This document shows positions 43,138 through 56,400 of a stretch of DNA of 64,000 nt, piece by piece. Numbering within the stretch: position 1 is the first letter of the stretch; every line of letters begins with the position of its first letter. The DNA comes from Paracorniculantispora psalliotae (lineage: Eukaryota > Ascomycota > Sordariomycetes > Hypocreales > Cordycipitaceae): contig PHFE01000008.1 in NCBI GenBank assembly GCA_002796755.1, forward strand, positions 1,964,383 to 2,028,382. The letters run 5' to 3'. Under the pieces are notes generated by a model. The model searched no databases. It was not told the DNA's origin and worked only from the letters and a program-made list of their open reading frames with translations. Made by a program: the position numbers and the translations under genes.

Positions 43138-44151
43138 TCAGCTGGTAATCATTTGCAGGCCGTACCGAGGATCCGGCGCGCTCACGACGCGGGCAATCTC
43201 GTCTGCATGAAAGACTCGCTCAAAGATGGACATGTCGGTAGGCGCGTGCCGCAGAAGTGACGACCAGTCGCTTTTGGACTTCGTGTTGGTCTTTTTCTCC
43301 TTTTTGATCATCTCCTCGAAAATGCACTTTGTCGTATTGAGCGTAGCATCCTCGAATATGAACATGATGTAGGCGAACTGGCCGCGCAGATCGGGGTCAA
43401 AGAGGAGAACTTCGCGCCACAACTCGGCCAGCTGCTGTGGCGGATTGCGGTAGCTGTTGCCCAGGCCAAAATCACCGACAACGACGCGGTCATAGCCGTT
43501 GTACAGACAGATTCGCAAGGCACCCCGCATCTTGTCCTTCATCTGCTCGCGCTCCTCGGCGAATGAATAAGTCGCTCCATGGTCCTTGAGTTTTGGCCAA
43601 CGGGTTGGCGGCATGGAAAGTACAGGCAAATCGTACCAGTTCTCAAGCTTGTCGTAACGGTCATGGGGTCCGCGGCAGACAACCACAGCATCGGAAAATA
43701 TGCCACCTGTTAGTGGAATTGGGTAATGGGTTTCCTCCCCTGTCTGCGGGTGTGGCGTGGCGAGGGTTGCCGACAGGTTGCTGCGCCTGCACAACTTCTC
43801 CTCGTAGCCCGTCGAGCCAGTCTCCCAGTCACCCCCAGGCCGGCGCTCATTAGCACCACAAAGGACCGGAATCCGAATTCGAGGACCTCCGCGACTTTCG
43901 CTCTCTTGCGAGTCCATGGCGGCATAGTAGATGGCTCTCATGACTGGGTCGCCGTGCTCGACGCGGAAAAAGGGTGCGCGGGTGCTCAACGTCCGTCGGC
44001 TCACGGGCAGCTGCTGACATGGCTGTCTATACAGGATTGAATAAGGCGGAAAGCGGTCGGCGTAGCATTGTTTGAGCAGCGGAATAAAGTTGCGCTTGGT
44101 ATCAGAGGCGATTTCAGACGGTTTAACCCGCCCAGACTTGGAGGAGACCAT
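43138..44151 (-). CDS. Microbial-type poly(ADP-ribose) glycohydrolase-like macrodomain protein
   Basis: Single exon, 337 residues. It matches the DUF2263/TIGR02452 family (microbial-type PARG), which removes ADP-ribose chains. Seen: an N-terminal helical part (RNFIPLLKQCYADRF), the substrate-loop region ANERRPGGDWETGSTGYEEKLCRRS, and the macrodomain end with GDFGLGNSYRNPP and LWREVLL. The two glutamates of the catalytic loop are present (YEE). Bacterial members usually have GGG ... QEE; here the glycine run is PGGD and the Gln is Tyr, a form I believe is common in ascomycetes. The ATG at 44151 is chosen; the frame stays open 72 codons upstream without conserved features. It could act on ADP-ribosylated DNA or protein in stress responses. 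Confidence 0.85.
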   Translation of the reverse strand: MVSSKSGRVKPSEIASDTKRNFIPLLKQCYADRFPPYSILYRQPCQQLPVSRRTLSTRAPFFRVEHGDPVMRAIYYAAMDSQESESRGGPRIRIPVLCGANERRPGGDWETGSTGYEEKLCRRSNLSATLATPHPQTGEETHYPIPLTGGIFSDAVVVCRGPHDRYDKLENWYDLPVLSMPPTRWPKLKDHGATYSFAEEREQMKDKMRGALRICLYNGYDRVVVGDFGLGNSYRNPPQQLAELWREVLLFDPDLRGQFAYIMFIFEDATLNTTKCIFEEMIKKEKKTNTKSKSDWSSLLRHAPTDMSIFERVFHADEIARVVSAPDPRYGLQMITS

Positions 44152-46326
44152 GGTGACGAGACCGATGCGGCGCGCGTATAAGTGCAGAGAGTATCGCAAC
44201 AAACTTTTGATAGAGGCACTTTGCTGCTGTGATGGCAAGTCATGAAAGAATACTGTGCAGAAGAGGGGGACTGCAACTTCGTTTATATAGCCTATACGCC
44301 GAGTCTTGCTGTGACTTGTGTGTCGAGCGCATGTGTTGTATAGATGATGTCGCCAAACAGACGGCAAGCAAAGGCGAAGCGAGCCGCAAAGCAGAGGCGA
44401 AGATGATTGTGCAACACAATAAGTTCAAAAAAACGGCTCGAGAAGGTCCCCAATGTTTTGGAGCAACCCGAAAACAAGCGAGCTAGAAGCGTGGCAGGGA
44501 TAGGGCTCGATGCGAGCAGAGACGGGCCTTCAAGCAGCTACAGTACTTGTACATGCACCAAAAAGAAAAAAAAAACGCCATCTACAAGAGGCCGATAGCA
44601 AATGCCTGTCTTAGCGGCGAGACAAAAAACACTGGGGAACTCCAGATGCACGAGAGCACCGGCATCCAAGATGGCGGGACTGGGGGAGGACGCAGGAGCC
44701 GCCATGCAGAAGTGGTGTTGCCAAGGGGTGGGCTCGACGAGGTATGGTGGCCAGTCCACCCTGCAGGCAGTGGGTGGAAGGCTGCATGTGTGCGAGATAT
44801 GACTGGAGGATGAGTTGAAGCTGGCATCATCTCAGACAGTCCTGGCTAGCTGGCAGAAGCGCAGAATAGCGTTGGCGGCGGCGGCGGCATGCAGCCTGTG
44901 ACTGAGCGGCCAGGGTCAGGCCGTGGCCGGGCCGGGCAACCTAGTCCGGGGCTTGCGCCATCAAGCAACGCGCTCCTTCGCTCCTCCACCCACAGAAAGA
45001 CTACAAGTAGGGCGGTGGCATTTCTTGCAGATCAAGCCGCACCCACCCTTGAAAGATCTGTGGCACATCATCTCGCTTTGTCCAACCTGCGGCAAGATTA
45101 GGCGGTGCAGCGGAACCGGAGGAGTGCGTTGAAGAGATGGCTCAGGACGACCCATCGACTTGGTAGGAGGGGGCAAAAATGGCGTTTGCCGGCCGTTGTT
45201 ATTTTTCGGTGTCTCGACCAAGGATCTCTTTGCCTCTTGCGAGCCGGCCCGCCTATTTCGAGCGGTGATCTGAGACGGCCTGAGACTGCAGCCGAGCTAG
45301 GGCAATACATTGGCAGCGCCAGCGGCGGATAGTTAGAAGATGGCGAGCTGAGCGAAAGAGCCGAATTCAAGGATTCAAATGTTTGCTGATCTTAACAGTA
45401 CGGGAGGTGATGAACAAAGTCGGCTCTGATGGGCATCCTCGTCTCAAGCCAGCGAGGGCTGGATCGACGTCCACGTTGAGGGCGTTTGCTGTAGGCATAG
45501 GATGGGCGGCCGCCCTTGGGTGCTCAGCTACAAACTAGCAGCGTGCGTGTTAGTAGAAGAATGAACAGCTCATATGGAAATGCATGCTGGTATGCTTCAT
45601 CTCGCCTGCTATGGCAAGGGGCTGAGAGCAATGATGGAACCTGTTCTCGCCCATGATGGACAAACGCAGCAAAGGTGGCTTGTGGTATGAAGGAGGCTGA
45701 TTCGCTGCCAAGACAAGCAACGGAGACGACAGCGCTAGACAAGTCTTTGCTAGCGTGCTGCAGTGCATGAGGGGTCACTGCAGGCCCCAGCAGCAGCCAC
45801 CGAAGCCGGTTCATACGTGCCGTTTCAACAGGTACCCCCGGATAAAGACGGAGCCGCTTAAAACAAAAGCAACACAAATCTGCAAGCTTGTACCAGAATA
45901 AGTAAAGCCACAATATATAGCTTGGAATTTAACAGAGAAGCTAATGCTACTGGTAGACAGCTGTCAGCTTGGTGGGCTCACTGTAACGGTGCCGTTATAG
46001 CGGTTTCCTTGGCGCTTTGCCCACTAAATTGTCACTGGCCCCGCGCTACAACGCCAACAGCAGCCACAAAAGGAAAGCATCCATCGGAATCAACATTTTT
46101 CCTCAACCCGGTTGGTTGGCGACAGACTCAATTCCACAGCATCCATCACGCATCGATCTCCATCGCGTCCGTTTTGCTCTTTTGCATCTTGTTTTCATTA
46201 TTTTTACACTCTTTTCTTATCCTGGCTCATCGCGTATCGCGTCTTCAGCTGTGGTCGTAGCCTCGCTGGCTCGCATGCAAGACCCCTGACACAGCCATCT
46301 CAATCTCGAAAGCTGTCACCTGGGCC
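44152..46326. other. Divergent intergenic region
   Basis: About 2.2 kb between the PARG-like gene and the AsnRS gene. It has no supported gene and no clear repeat. Confidence 0.4.
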
Positions 46327-48033
46327 ATGTTCGCAGCGCGCGCCCTGCGCAGGCCCCAGTGGCGACGATGCGCTCTCCAGCAGCGAGCGTATTCAGTGTC
46401 TGTAGGAGGCGAGGGGCATGGCAAAGTCAAGACGATCGCAGACCTCAAAGAATTCCAGTCAACCCAACATGTCTCGGACGTCCAGGTTTGTGGGTGGGTG
46501 AGGTCGGTGAGGAAGAGCGCCGGCGTTCGCTTTGTCGATGTCACGGATGGATCATCTATGCGTCCTATTCAGGCCGTTGTTGAGAAGTCGCTTGCAGCAG
46601 AGTTTGTTTACCTGTTGGAACACGCACGTTGGGCTTGTGCCCGCTAACGTATGCGACACAGTATTCGGCCAGGATCAGCAATCCGCTTCCTCGGAACTTG
46701 GAAAGATGGATCAGTGGCCAGACCAGATCAAAATACCTCCTCTGCTGAAGGGCTGTCCGAGACTGAGCCAGCCGCGTATGAGCTGCAAGTTAGCCATGTG
46801 GACATCCTAGGTCCCTCAAATCCCCAGGTACGGCGATTTTCACATTCTCCTCTCCGTCTCAAGGCGTTTTCTCACCCAGCCCTCTAGACATATCCTATCC
46901 AAAACAAATACCAGAGTCCCGAAAGTTTACGGACCATCTCACACCTGAGATCTCGCACTCCAATGAACAGCACCCTCCTGCGCTTTCGCTCAGATGCCAC
47001 CGCACTCTTGACGCGGTTTTTCTTCCAGGAGCAGTTTCAGCAAACGCACCCGCCCATCATCACCTCTTCCGACTGCGAGGGTGCTGGCGAGGCGTTCATG
47101 GTGCAGGCTGCTGGGAAAGGACACTTCTTCAGAGACCCAAAGTACCTCACCGTGTCTACACAATTGCATCTCGAGTCATTGGCTCAAGCACTCGGCGACG
47201 TATGGACCCTCTCTCCAACATTCAGGGCTGAGAAAAGCGATACATCACGGCATCTCAGCGAATTTCAAATGCTAGAGGTGGAAATGAGCTTTGTAAACAG
47301 CATGGACGATGTCATGAACCTGGCTCAGCGCATGCTCGTGTCTCTCACTACTGGCCTAAAGCAGCGTCGTGCAGCCAGTGAACTGGAGCACAACAGGACC
47401 GACGCTAAAGAACGCGCTGAGAAGCTGGCCTTTGAGGACCTCGAGAGTGCCGAGGTTCTTACCCGTCGGTGGAACGGCATGATGACAGCAAAGACTTGGC
47501 CGCGACTAACATACACCGAGGCCATTGAAATGCTACAACCGGTCGCAGATCAGTTCGAGCATAAGCCCATATGGGGCGCTGGTCTTCAATCAGAGCACGA
47601 AAAGTATCTTGCCGAAAAGGTCGGCTACGACGAGGCAAACGACGCTTACCTTCCCATCTTCATTACACAATATCCTCGCGAAATTAAGGCATTTTATATG
47701 CTCAAATCGACCGACTCGCCAGCTCAAGGCCAGACCGTTGATTGCTTCGATCTGCTAGTCCCCGGTCTGGGCGAGCTCGCCGGAGGCTCCATGCGCGAGC
47801 ATCGCTTGCCAGAGCTGGAGGAGAGTATGACGTTACACGGACTGCCTTTGCCCAATCCTCGCCAACCTGGCAACAACAACCTCGGCTGGTATCTCGACCT
47901 GCGCCGATGGGGATGCCCACCCCACGGCGGCTTCGGTCTCGGATTTGACCGACTTCTCAGCTACCTTACCGGCGTAACCAATGTTCGCGACGTGGTACCC
48001 TTTCCGCGCCATTTCGAGCGCTGCGATTGCTAA
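46327..48033 (+). CDS. Mitochondrial asparaginyl-tRNA synthetase
   Basis: 528 residues in three exons (46327-46601, 46662-46827, 46888-48033). This class II synthetase charges mitochondrial tRNA-Asn (yeast Slm5 is the counterpart). Seen: a basic targeting peptide (MFAARALRRPQWRRCALQQR), an OB-fold anticodon-binding domain (VQVCGWVRSVRKSAGVRFV), motif 2 (FRAEKSDTSRHLSEFQMLEVE, residues in class II order) and motif 3 (GFGLGFDRLLSYLTG). The first join uses a GTTTGT donor at 46602 and a CACAG acceptor, giving SLAADIRPGSAIRFLG in frame; reading on without splicing hits a stop. The second intron has a GTACGG donor and CTCTAG acceptor. Asn specificity, as opposed to Asp, is by overall resemblance. 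Confidence 0.9.
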
Positions 48034-48926
48034 GTCGCGGCCCGAAAAGGGTTTGTGCTATCAGGGTTTTCCTCGCCGAAACCGAGTAGCGGGAGTGGCC
48101 TCTCGGCCTGTGTCTCGTGACACGTAATGACATATTGGCAGAAGGCTTCCGCGACGCTGTGCTCGTCAAGTGTTGCCTTGCTCGGGACGGTTTCCGCCGC
48201 GCCTTCGGCTACACAGTCGAAGGCTCTTTTCGGAACCCATACCACGTGGCTATTTAAGCGTTCTGTCTGTACGACCACTCTGTTCAACACTACCCAAATA
48301 TGGAAGTAGACACGAGGTATCATGCTGACAGGAGTAGTATCGACTTGTCATATTTTGGAGTATCATGATGCGAAAATATGAACATGCCGACACTCTGGCC
48401 GTGCCGCTGGACAAAATGAACGTGTGCCATCAACATCGTCAGAGAAGCATGCTGTTTAATCGAGCTAAAGACAAATCTCTTGTAACATTATGTATTTATA
48501 CTGTATCTATGATCCCAGAGAATAGAAACGGCCGAAGGTCGCAATGTACATCGCATCGCTGATTCTAATAGCCGCACCCGGCGTGAATAAACCGAAGCCA
48601 CCTCATGCCTGTTACTCATGGTAGTTTATACTAGCGAGAATCGGTATATCTGAAAATGACGTGAAAGAGTATAATAACGTGAACTGCAGGGATCGCTGGA
48701 ATGGCGATGTGGACTTGATCACGACGGCAAGAATGCTCGCGGGTGGCCGTGTAAATAATCTCGCACAGGCATCACGGCCAAGACGCATGCATGGTAGCTT
48801 GACCAAGGCCGCTTGATCAACGTTGCATCGACATCTACACTGAGGTAAACAAAAAAATGACAATATTCAACCACGATTCAGCCGCAGAGCGACAGCGGAG
48901 GACTTTGCCAGCTCTCCATACTGCTG
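48034..48926. other. Intergenic region
   Basis: No gene is supported between the AsnRS stop and the broken M61-like gene. Confidence 0.4.
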
Positions 48927-50400
48927 ATGCTAGACCTGCCCGCGAGGAAGGCTTTTGAACTGCTCTGTGAATTCCCGGATGACATACAAGGAACCTCCAC
49001 TCATGCATACACAGAGGAAAACTTTTGCGCAAAAGACGACGCATGTCCACTGCCTCTCACGCTCGCCCCTCGCGCTCACCCCTCGCGGCTCTGCATCCTC
49101 GAGCCAGGTCTGGACCCTCGGCCGTGCCGCTGTCGGGCCCGTCGTGCTTCATCTCGAGGTCCTTCCCCGCGTTACCGAGGCAAAGGCGTCACCTGGCCTA
49201 CGCATCGACCTGCTCCGAGAACAGGGTGGCCTCTTGGGCAGCGGCGGCTGGTTCCTGCCAACGATCCCGAAACACGAGCGCTTCTTCTTCTCCGTCGCGT
49301 GGGGCCTGTCGCGCGCGCTTGCAGGAGCAGGTAGGGCCGTTGATACCTCTGTTGAATTCGCTGTTTAAGGTTGGGCCGATCACCAGCGCGCGGGAAGAAC
49401 ACGGCGCGGCGACATCGACGGTGTATTGTTTGGCGACCTACCGGCGTATCTGGAGCCGGTGAAGCAGTTTAACAAGTACATGGTTCCATATGGCTATTCG
49501 GCTTTTGATGACGAGTTGGAAATATACAACATTTTTATTTGAAAAGCATTAAAGGGTCAGGGTGGTCAAAATTTTGCCTCGTCGCTTCGCCTTCAGCATA
49601 GTGACGAGTGCGGCGAATTGAAGGATGCAGACCTTATCAGCTTTCTTACCCCTGAGTTGGTACAGTATTGGTTATACTTGCGCAATAACCCCAATGAATA
49701 TCACAACATGTGGTATATAGAAGGTATGTTAATGGCGAGACTGTCAGTCTACCATGATCGCTAAGTTGTCACAGGTATTGCCCAGTTTTACGCTTTGTTT
49801 CTACCTGTACGCGCAGGCTTCGGAGGCGACAACTACTTCTGCAAGGTCATCAACAAGTTTCTCTGCGCCTACTATACAAACCCCCTCATTAATATCTCGC
49901 TTCAAACGACAGCAAAATACTTTTACAAGAACACGAGGGCAGAGTGGACGCCATACATGCGTGGGTTCCTATATCTGCTTCTGGTGGACGTATCCTTGCG
50001 CGAGCCTCTGGCTTCGCTGCAGAAGGAGAACCCGATTGACAATATATTCATTTCAATAACGACTGGAAATTGACAAGGCAACCGAGCGACGGCGTCGATG
50101 TGGCTGGACATGCTGTATCCCTTGCTCGGCAAGCACGTAGTTGACAAGCAGTACCAGGCGCTGATCAACGGGAACCGTCTTCAGCTCTGCTCAGAATTTA
50201 CGTTTACTGTTAGTAGGCATCAATTTGAGCTACAGAATGTACAGCAAGAGACATATGAGCTTGGATTTGATACAAAATCGCTGCGTTCCAATACTATCGA
50301 ATGGCTGGTCCTCGGCCCCAGAGCCGCCCTGGCTGATCTCCAGAACGGCGACGTAATCCAACACTGCTCGAGCAGCAGCGTGGCTCTGCTCGGATTTTGA
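48927..50400 (+). pseudogene. Broken M61-like peptidase gene
   Basis: Homology to fungal M61-type (glycyl-aminopeptidase-like) proteins runs through several frames: DDACPLPLTLAPR near 49040, then a shift to LREQGGLLGSGGWFLP and RFFFSVAWGLSRALAG (49200-49320), another frame with FKVGPITSAREEHGA, then GDLPAYLEPVKQFNKYM and DDELEIYNIF followed by a TGA at 49540. After that, one frame reads ADLISFLTPELVQYWLYL, keeps an intact GTATGT/CACAG intron at 49724-49774, continues NKFLCAYYTNPLINISL and stops at TGA 50071, then WLDMLYPLLGKHVVDKQYQ and a PDZ-like end. At least three frameshifts and two stops. The expected zinc motif HExxHxW is PELVQYW, so both histidines are lost. It is not functional as read. 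Confidence 0.72.
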
Positions 50401-53400
50401 GAAAAAAATATCGTTCCCAGTTCTACGGACAGGGCATACGAATGTCATTACAGGAGAATTTTGGAACAGGTCTTTGGAACAGGTCGCTAGCTTCCAAGCT
50501 GCCCAGGCATAAGGTTCAGCAATGGTTGTCAAGGTACCATCAGCCCTCTACCAATTAGGATCGATATTACGCTGGCTTTTTGTTTACTATCCTTACAGTC
50601 AGATATAATATTCGATATTAATTACAGCATTCCATGCCGTAACTACCAACTCTTGTACAGCGTTACTATCGCTGTGGAGCTTACTTGCCAAATAGGAAAT
50701 CCGTTCCTTCGCCCACAATAAGCATAAAGCATACCGTTAAGGTGCTTTCCCCCCTTCCCCAGTTTGGCTTGTGTCCGGAAGCACGGCACCAAAGGGATAT
50801 CCTTCCCAGCCAGGGTGGCTCTTACCAGCACACTCTTCTGCAGAACAAGCATGGCAAAGACGGGGGTGACCTTATTTTTTCTGGAGAAGGGGAGTGCCCT
50901 TTGAGTGTGGGCCGGGATCGGTTCGAACGGCAAGGCTAGTGAGGAGAGATGACCGTAGTCCAGTGTCCCCGTTGCCATTACGAGAAAGAAAAGCTGCAAA
51001 AGCGGCATGGTGGAGTTTGAACTGGAGCAAGCAGGGGGATCATAGATCTTAGTTTCCTCCTCTCGGTCTCGCAAAGAGGCGAAAGGCGAGGGCGTCTCGA
51101 ACCGAGCCGAGCACAGGTAAGAACTAGGTAGGCCTCGTTTGCAGCCGCGACTTTTTGCTGCTGCGCCGTAGAGCGACACGCAGCGCATAAGAAATAAGGC
51201 TCGTTGACCAGTGTGCCAGTAAGCTAAACTCGGCGAACGGCAAGCCTAGGTTACTGGTTGGATGGAAAAATGGGATGATCTGATGATCGCGTGTGAGAAA
51301 AAGGGTGTAAGCTTAATGGAGATTCTTGTAAGAGAAAGCGACGTGGTAGATCACCGCCAGTGGGTGTCGTCTGTGACGCAACAGAGCAGCAAACGTGTCA
51401 TTGACATGTGCTAGAAAACTACGGACAGACAGTTGTATCGCGTGTGAAAAAGGGTAGCTTGCGTAGTGTTTCCGAATACAGTGATAATTACTACGGAGGC
51501 GGAAACATGGCCGGAACAGTACCGGAAATGGAGCTCGGCGCCGAGGGCCCAGACTGCGTGTCTAATTTTGATGACAACTACGAATTACCAGTAGAGTGAT
51601 TTGTTCAAGGCAGCATTGTGGATTCATTATAGCAATGCTGAAAGGACGTGTGCTGTTGTGGCGGAGAGCATGCATGACGGCCGATTGCTGTAGTTGCACC
51701 CTTTTACATAGTCGTTTTTGAGTATACCCTCCCCGCTCCAGCTGCCACGTTTCGGTCATCGATAAATCCAACATTTCGGTCCTCGCGCCGCTATTCCCTG
51801 TGGAGGCTGAAGTTCTGGGCTGTTCGGCACGGCAAAAACGGAATGGCAGACCCTGTCTTGCGATGTCGTTGCGCCTGGCCACTGCACAGCCACCGTGGTG
51901 GTTGCCGTATTCAGTCTGGCTGGTATAATAAAACCACCGAAATGAAATCAATAAATCACTTTTTTATTACTGGTCCCCAGGGACGTTAGCGCGCGCAGGA
52001 CTTCTTCTTTAGGTGTGGTGCCCGTTTACATCCGTCGACGTGCAGCCAGCCTCTTATTGGAAAAAGCACCTGCAGCGGGGAACCTCGTGCGGAACTCGGT
52101 CGCCGACGATAGCCAGCGAAAAGCTTCCACACAGGCTTGTTTTTCTTGGACCAGGGTTTAGTATGCTGATGTGGTATCGCTGCAGTCAATATGGGATTCA
52201 TGCAGCAGCGGGGGGGTTGTATCCAGCCCCGTTATGCCGCCGCTTCATCACTGTGCAGTGGCCGAGACTAGGATCCTAAACGAGGTTGACAGAATGGGAA
52301 GATTGGACAGAAGTTCTCAAGAAGAAATTACATGATCTTGTATAATGCCATACGACGCATACGTCACGGTAGACTGGGCAGAGAAAGGGAGCTGTAGGCT
52401 GGTGCCACGTTATGGGCTGTGAATGATACGCGCGCAGTAGTATGAACTGGAATCAGGTCGATTCCAAGATATTGCTACGCATCTCAAGAATAGATTATAC
52501 ACATTTCATATTGGTTACTATTTCCATTATGAACATCTGCTCACTTTTGGTATATTGATGTGACGTTTGCTTGCAGTAGCCCCAGACAGGTAGTGAGAGA
52601 CACAAGAAAATCCATTTTTATTCGTTTATTCAACACGAGGAGCGAGCTTCGAATCCTAGCGGCTCTGTCTAAGGAAGAAAAATGAACCCTGCCGATGCGC
52701 CGGCCCGAAACGATCTATCTAGGCTAATGCTGACGGGCCGGCTGAATCGGCTCGCTGCCACCGCGCTGTAACCACACATCCGTCTTTGAGAAGGAAAAGA
52801 AAATAGCGGGAATTATCGAGCACGAAGAGCAAAATGCACCTTCCGCATGCGATTTTGACTGCAGCGGCTCCGCACTGCAGGAAGAATAATGCAGGTCTCT
52901 GCTGGCTGGTCGTGGGGCCTGAATCGACGTTTGGCGTGCGCGCCATTACGAAGAAAAGAGTAATATCCGTACCCGCTCTGGCAAGCTAGGGCCAAGGCCA
53001 CCAGCCATCGACGCCGCTCTGTCTAGTTGGGGACACATGCGCCGCCGAGCATGCCCAGTGCAGACGATGGGGTCAGAAAACCACGACGGTGTCGCGCATC
53101 GCGAGACCTTGCGCTGCCAAAATTCCAGGGTATGGCCCGCCCGCGCGCCGTGATGCAGTGTTCCTTTCGGCAGGTGGACAGGCGATGGAGTAAGAAAGCG
53201 TGCGTGTTAGTCCCCCACCAGACAAGACCGACCAGAAACGTTGCTCTGGAAGCGGCTCCCTTCCATCTGCTGCAGTTGAGTAATAAATAAGTAAATTAAA
53301 TAAAAGAGCTAATACAGTCTATGCACACGCCTCGACAGAACATGCGTCTTTTAGCGATTTGTTTGTGAGAAATAAGCTTAAGCATAGGCCACGGGCAGCA

Positions 53401-56400
53401 AGACGGTTTCTGAGCCGAGTTGCCGACTCGGTGAGAAATCGCAATGGCACCGTCGCCAAGGTGAAACTCCATTAGATCGAGATATTACTACTCCTTGTCA
53501 GATGGCTGAGGTCTTTACGAGCCAAATCGAGTCCAACAAGTGCCCAGAGCTACCACGGCGTCATTTCATGTTCCGGCGTGAATTCCGAGATTGAAGACCA
53601 GCAGGGTTGCATCGGCCAAGAAGGTCGCAGTTCCCACGACGTATGACCAAGAAGGTCTCGCCTGTGTCTTGGCTGTAGACAATTATTGACAGCAGTAGCC
53701 ATCTCGTAAAGTACAGCTTGCCAAGACCGACCTTAAACGGGGAGCCGACACTAACAAGAGGATTGCGGCGGATCGTTCGCAACTCGCAATCGCGAACTGC
53801 GACAGGGCTGCAAGAAAGATCGGTATTACGTGCCGTGCGTGCGAGAACCGACTCCTTACCTACATAATCGCCCAATGACGATGCACGAGCAAAATAGAAA
53901 CAAAAGCTGGGTGGTGGGGGTGCGGCGGGGAGTCGCAGGCGAAACAACTCTGCAGGACGCAATGTATCATGGAGGGACCCAAGAAAAAGAAAATACATAG
54001 ATCAGTTAAAGAAACGAGTGCGAAATGCCAGTTTTGGTAGTGGTCGTGAGTGCCCCGGCACACCGGCACGCGAGGTCCGTGCCAATCGTGATGAGCAGGA
54101 GCAGGGGTTTCGATGTGATAGGAAACACTGACACATGTCTGTTTCGGAGGGCCTGCCTACGATAACATGTTAGTCTGACTGTCCCCTGACTGTGCCATCC
54201 GAAGCGTTCCGATCAGAAGGAACAGGTACGGGCGGTATCAAGTGAGAATTTAACAAGGGGCTGGTCATCATGCCACGGGGATTCCGCGCGGCTCTCGCAG
54301 GGCCTGCAGGCCGCCGCCCGATGTAGGACCGTAAGGGGGGCCGCAAGGCTATAGATTGGGTTTACATTAGGAAATGGAAAAAGAAAACCCCCCAGACAAG
54401 AATAGAACTGGAGCCCGTTGGCTGTATGCCACTCGAATTAGATCCGTCTTCTAAAACACAACCTGAGAAAGACGGCAAGCATAACTTTCGATCCCTACCA
54501 GGGCTGTCTTGTACTGTGCTACAAATTTTGTCGATTGATGCAAATATAGATTTGGTTCTATACAAGTTATGAAGAAAAAAAGACAAAGCATCGATAAAGG
54601 TTGAAATGGCTCGCAGCCAAATGTGGTGATATCACCGCGCTCCGGTATCGATCCGAACTGTGAGAGCTCCGCAGAACTAATCAATAAATAGCTTTGAGAG
54701 AGTAATACTGATGCAGGTTTAATTAGTTTTCTCAATTGATGAGACAAAGTATCGCCTAAAGTGGTGGTGGGATTGTCACCGTTGCATCTGTGAACACGCC
54801 GTGGTTTCTCAACCATGAAGCCTGACCTGTGCAGATACACTGTTGTTGCGGGGTGTATTATGACAAGGCCCATCGTAAATGATACTGTAAAGAGTAAAAA
54901 AAATGTGAGATACACTATGTATTTACATGTACAGTACAAAAAAAAAGCCACACAAGGTAAAACTTTACTGTACTTTAATGACGTCGACACTTGCACAGAT
55001 TCTAGAAGCAATGTGTCTTGAAGGTCGGGAAATTACTCGTATCAGAAGCAACGGAATTCTTCAAGCCGAGGATTTGCTACTATGAGTTATTTTTGTCTCT
55101 CCTTCAATGCTTGCCCTGAAGTTTTGCGTTGCATCCAAATCTCCAAGGTGAGACCTAAAAAGGGCCAATGGCAGATGCAGGCTGACATAAGACAGGGTGA
55201 TGCCAAGCACGATGCGGAATAAGCCAAAGGACCCCCTGGTAGTGTCTGATTAGGGTGATTCAAAGGAAAAACTCAATCGGTGAAGGGAGATCGATTTCTC
55301 ATTACGCAATTTTCTGTAATTGTAGTCTGGGCTGTGCGCGATATTGTACATTGTACATTTTTGTTTTTGTTTAATTAATTCGGATCAGATGCATGTATCG
55401 TCGTCCCCGTAGATGCAGGTTAGCTGAGCCGCTAACCTCTTTTTTTGGGAGATGCGTTGGACGAGCATAAAAACAAGGTTAGTGGGGGGTTGGTGTGTTT
55501 TCTTTTCTTTGTCAAGCCGCCTGTAAGAAACAGGTGAAGCGGAAAGTCAAGCCACGGGCGCGGTGTCCATTTTGGTCCGCGATGCGAGCGCCAGGCCTCT
55601 TCACTGAGTCATTAAAAAAATTCCGACCGACAAGGTAGCGGTCGTATGGCAAAGCCACCAAGAAGGCGTATTGCAGTGTTTTTCTTCTGTTCCTCTTGTT
55701 CGTTCCTCTCCTCCGCTCGGTTCCGCTCAGGGTTTGTCTCTCCTCCCCCGTCGCTGCCGTCATGCCAAGCATTGCAGGCATCATTTTGGTATATGGCCCA
55801 CTGGGCGTAAAAGCTTGGCATGACAGGTGAATGCGCTGCCTGCTTTTTCTCCTCTGCCCTTTTTTCCTGCGCCCAATGACAACATGGGAAGCCAAGGTTG
55901 CATTGGTGCTCATCTGTCTCAAATACGAATACAGTCGACTCGGTGACTTATTTCTTGTCGTTCTTGGCAAGCGTAGGGCTGGTTGATCAGAATCAGGCAA
56001 CGTAGTGCCTGTGAGCGTTGGTGGCTTGGAGGAGGCAGCCCAATGGAAAGCCCTGTCTCGCCTATTGGGTTGCTCGTCACGAGATGGGCGTACGACGTCC
56101 GCGGAGACGTATACGCTCGTGGGGATACGGTGCGCCAGCATTCCAGGTTCTATATTATTGATGAGAGGCCGCGCGGGTGTATTACGAATGTGCCGACATG
56201 GACAGAGTTTACGCCACGGGGATACGTGGCACTCACAGTTTGTATAGCTCATAGCCTACTGGTCGGCCATTCAGGGGAACTAAACATGGCATCACCACAA
56301 CACAACAACTGTCTACATAGTATGAACAAGAACAGGTACGTACCAATATGCAGAGGGAATTCTGAACATGTACATTAATAAGGGTGCAGAGAAACAAGGC

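Noticed and set aside
50915..50940. GGTTCGAAC resembling a tRNA B box; also CTTCGAATCC at about 52650
   Set aside because: No matching A box at the right distance and no cloverleaf stems could be formed around either site.
50643..51188. A 181-codon minus-strand frame in the gene-free region
   Set aside because: It has an ATG but no domain, signal peptide or neighbouring splice sites, and opposite-strand frames are comparable. Expression data would be needed to revive it.
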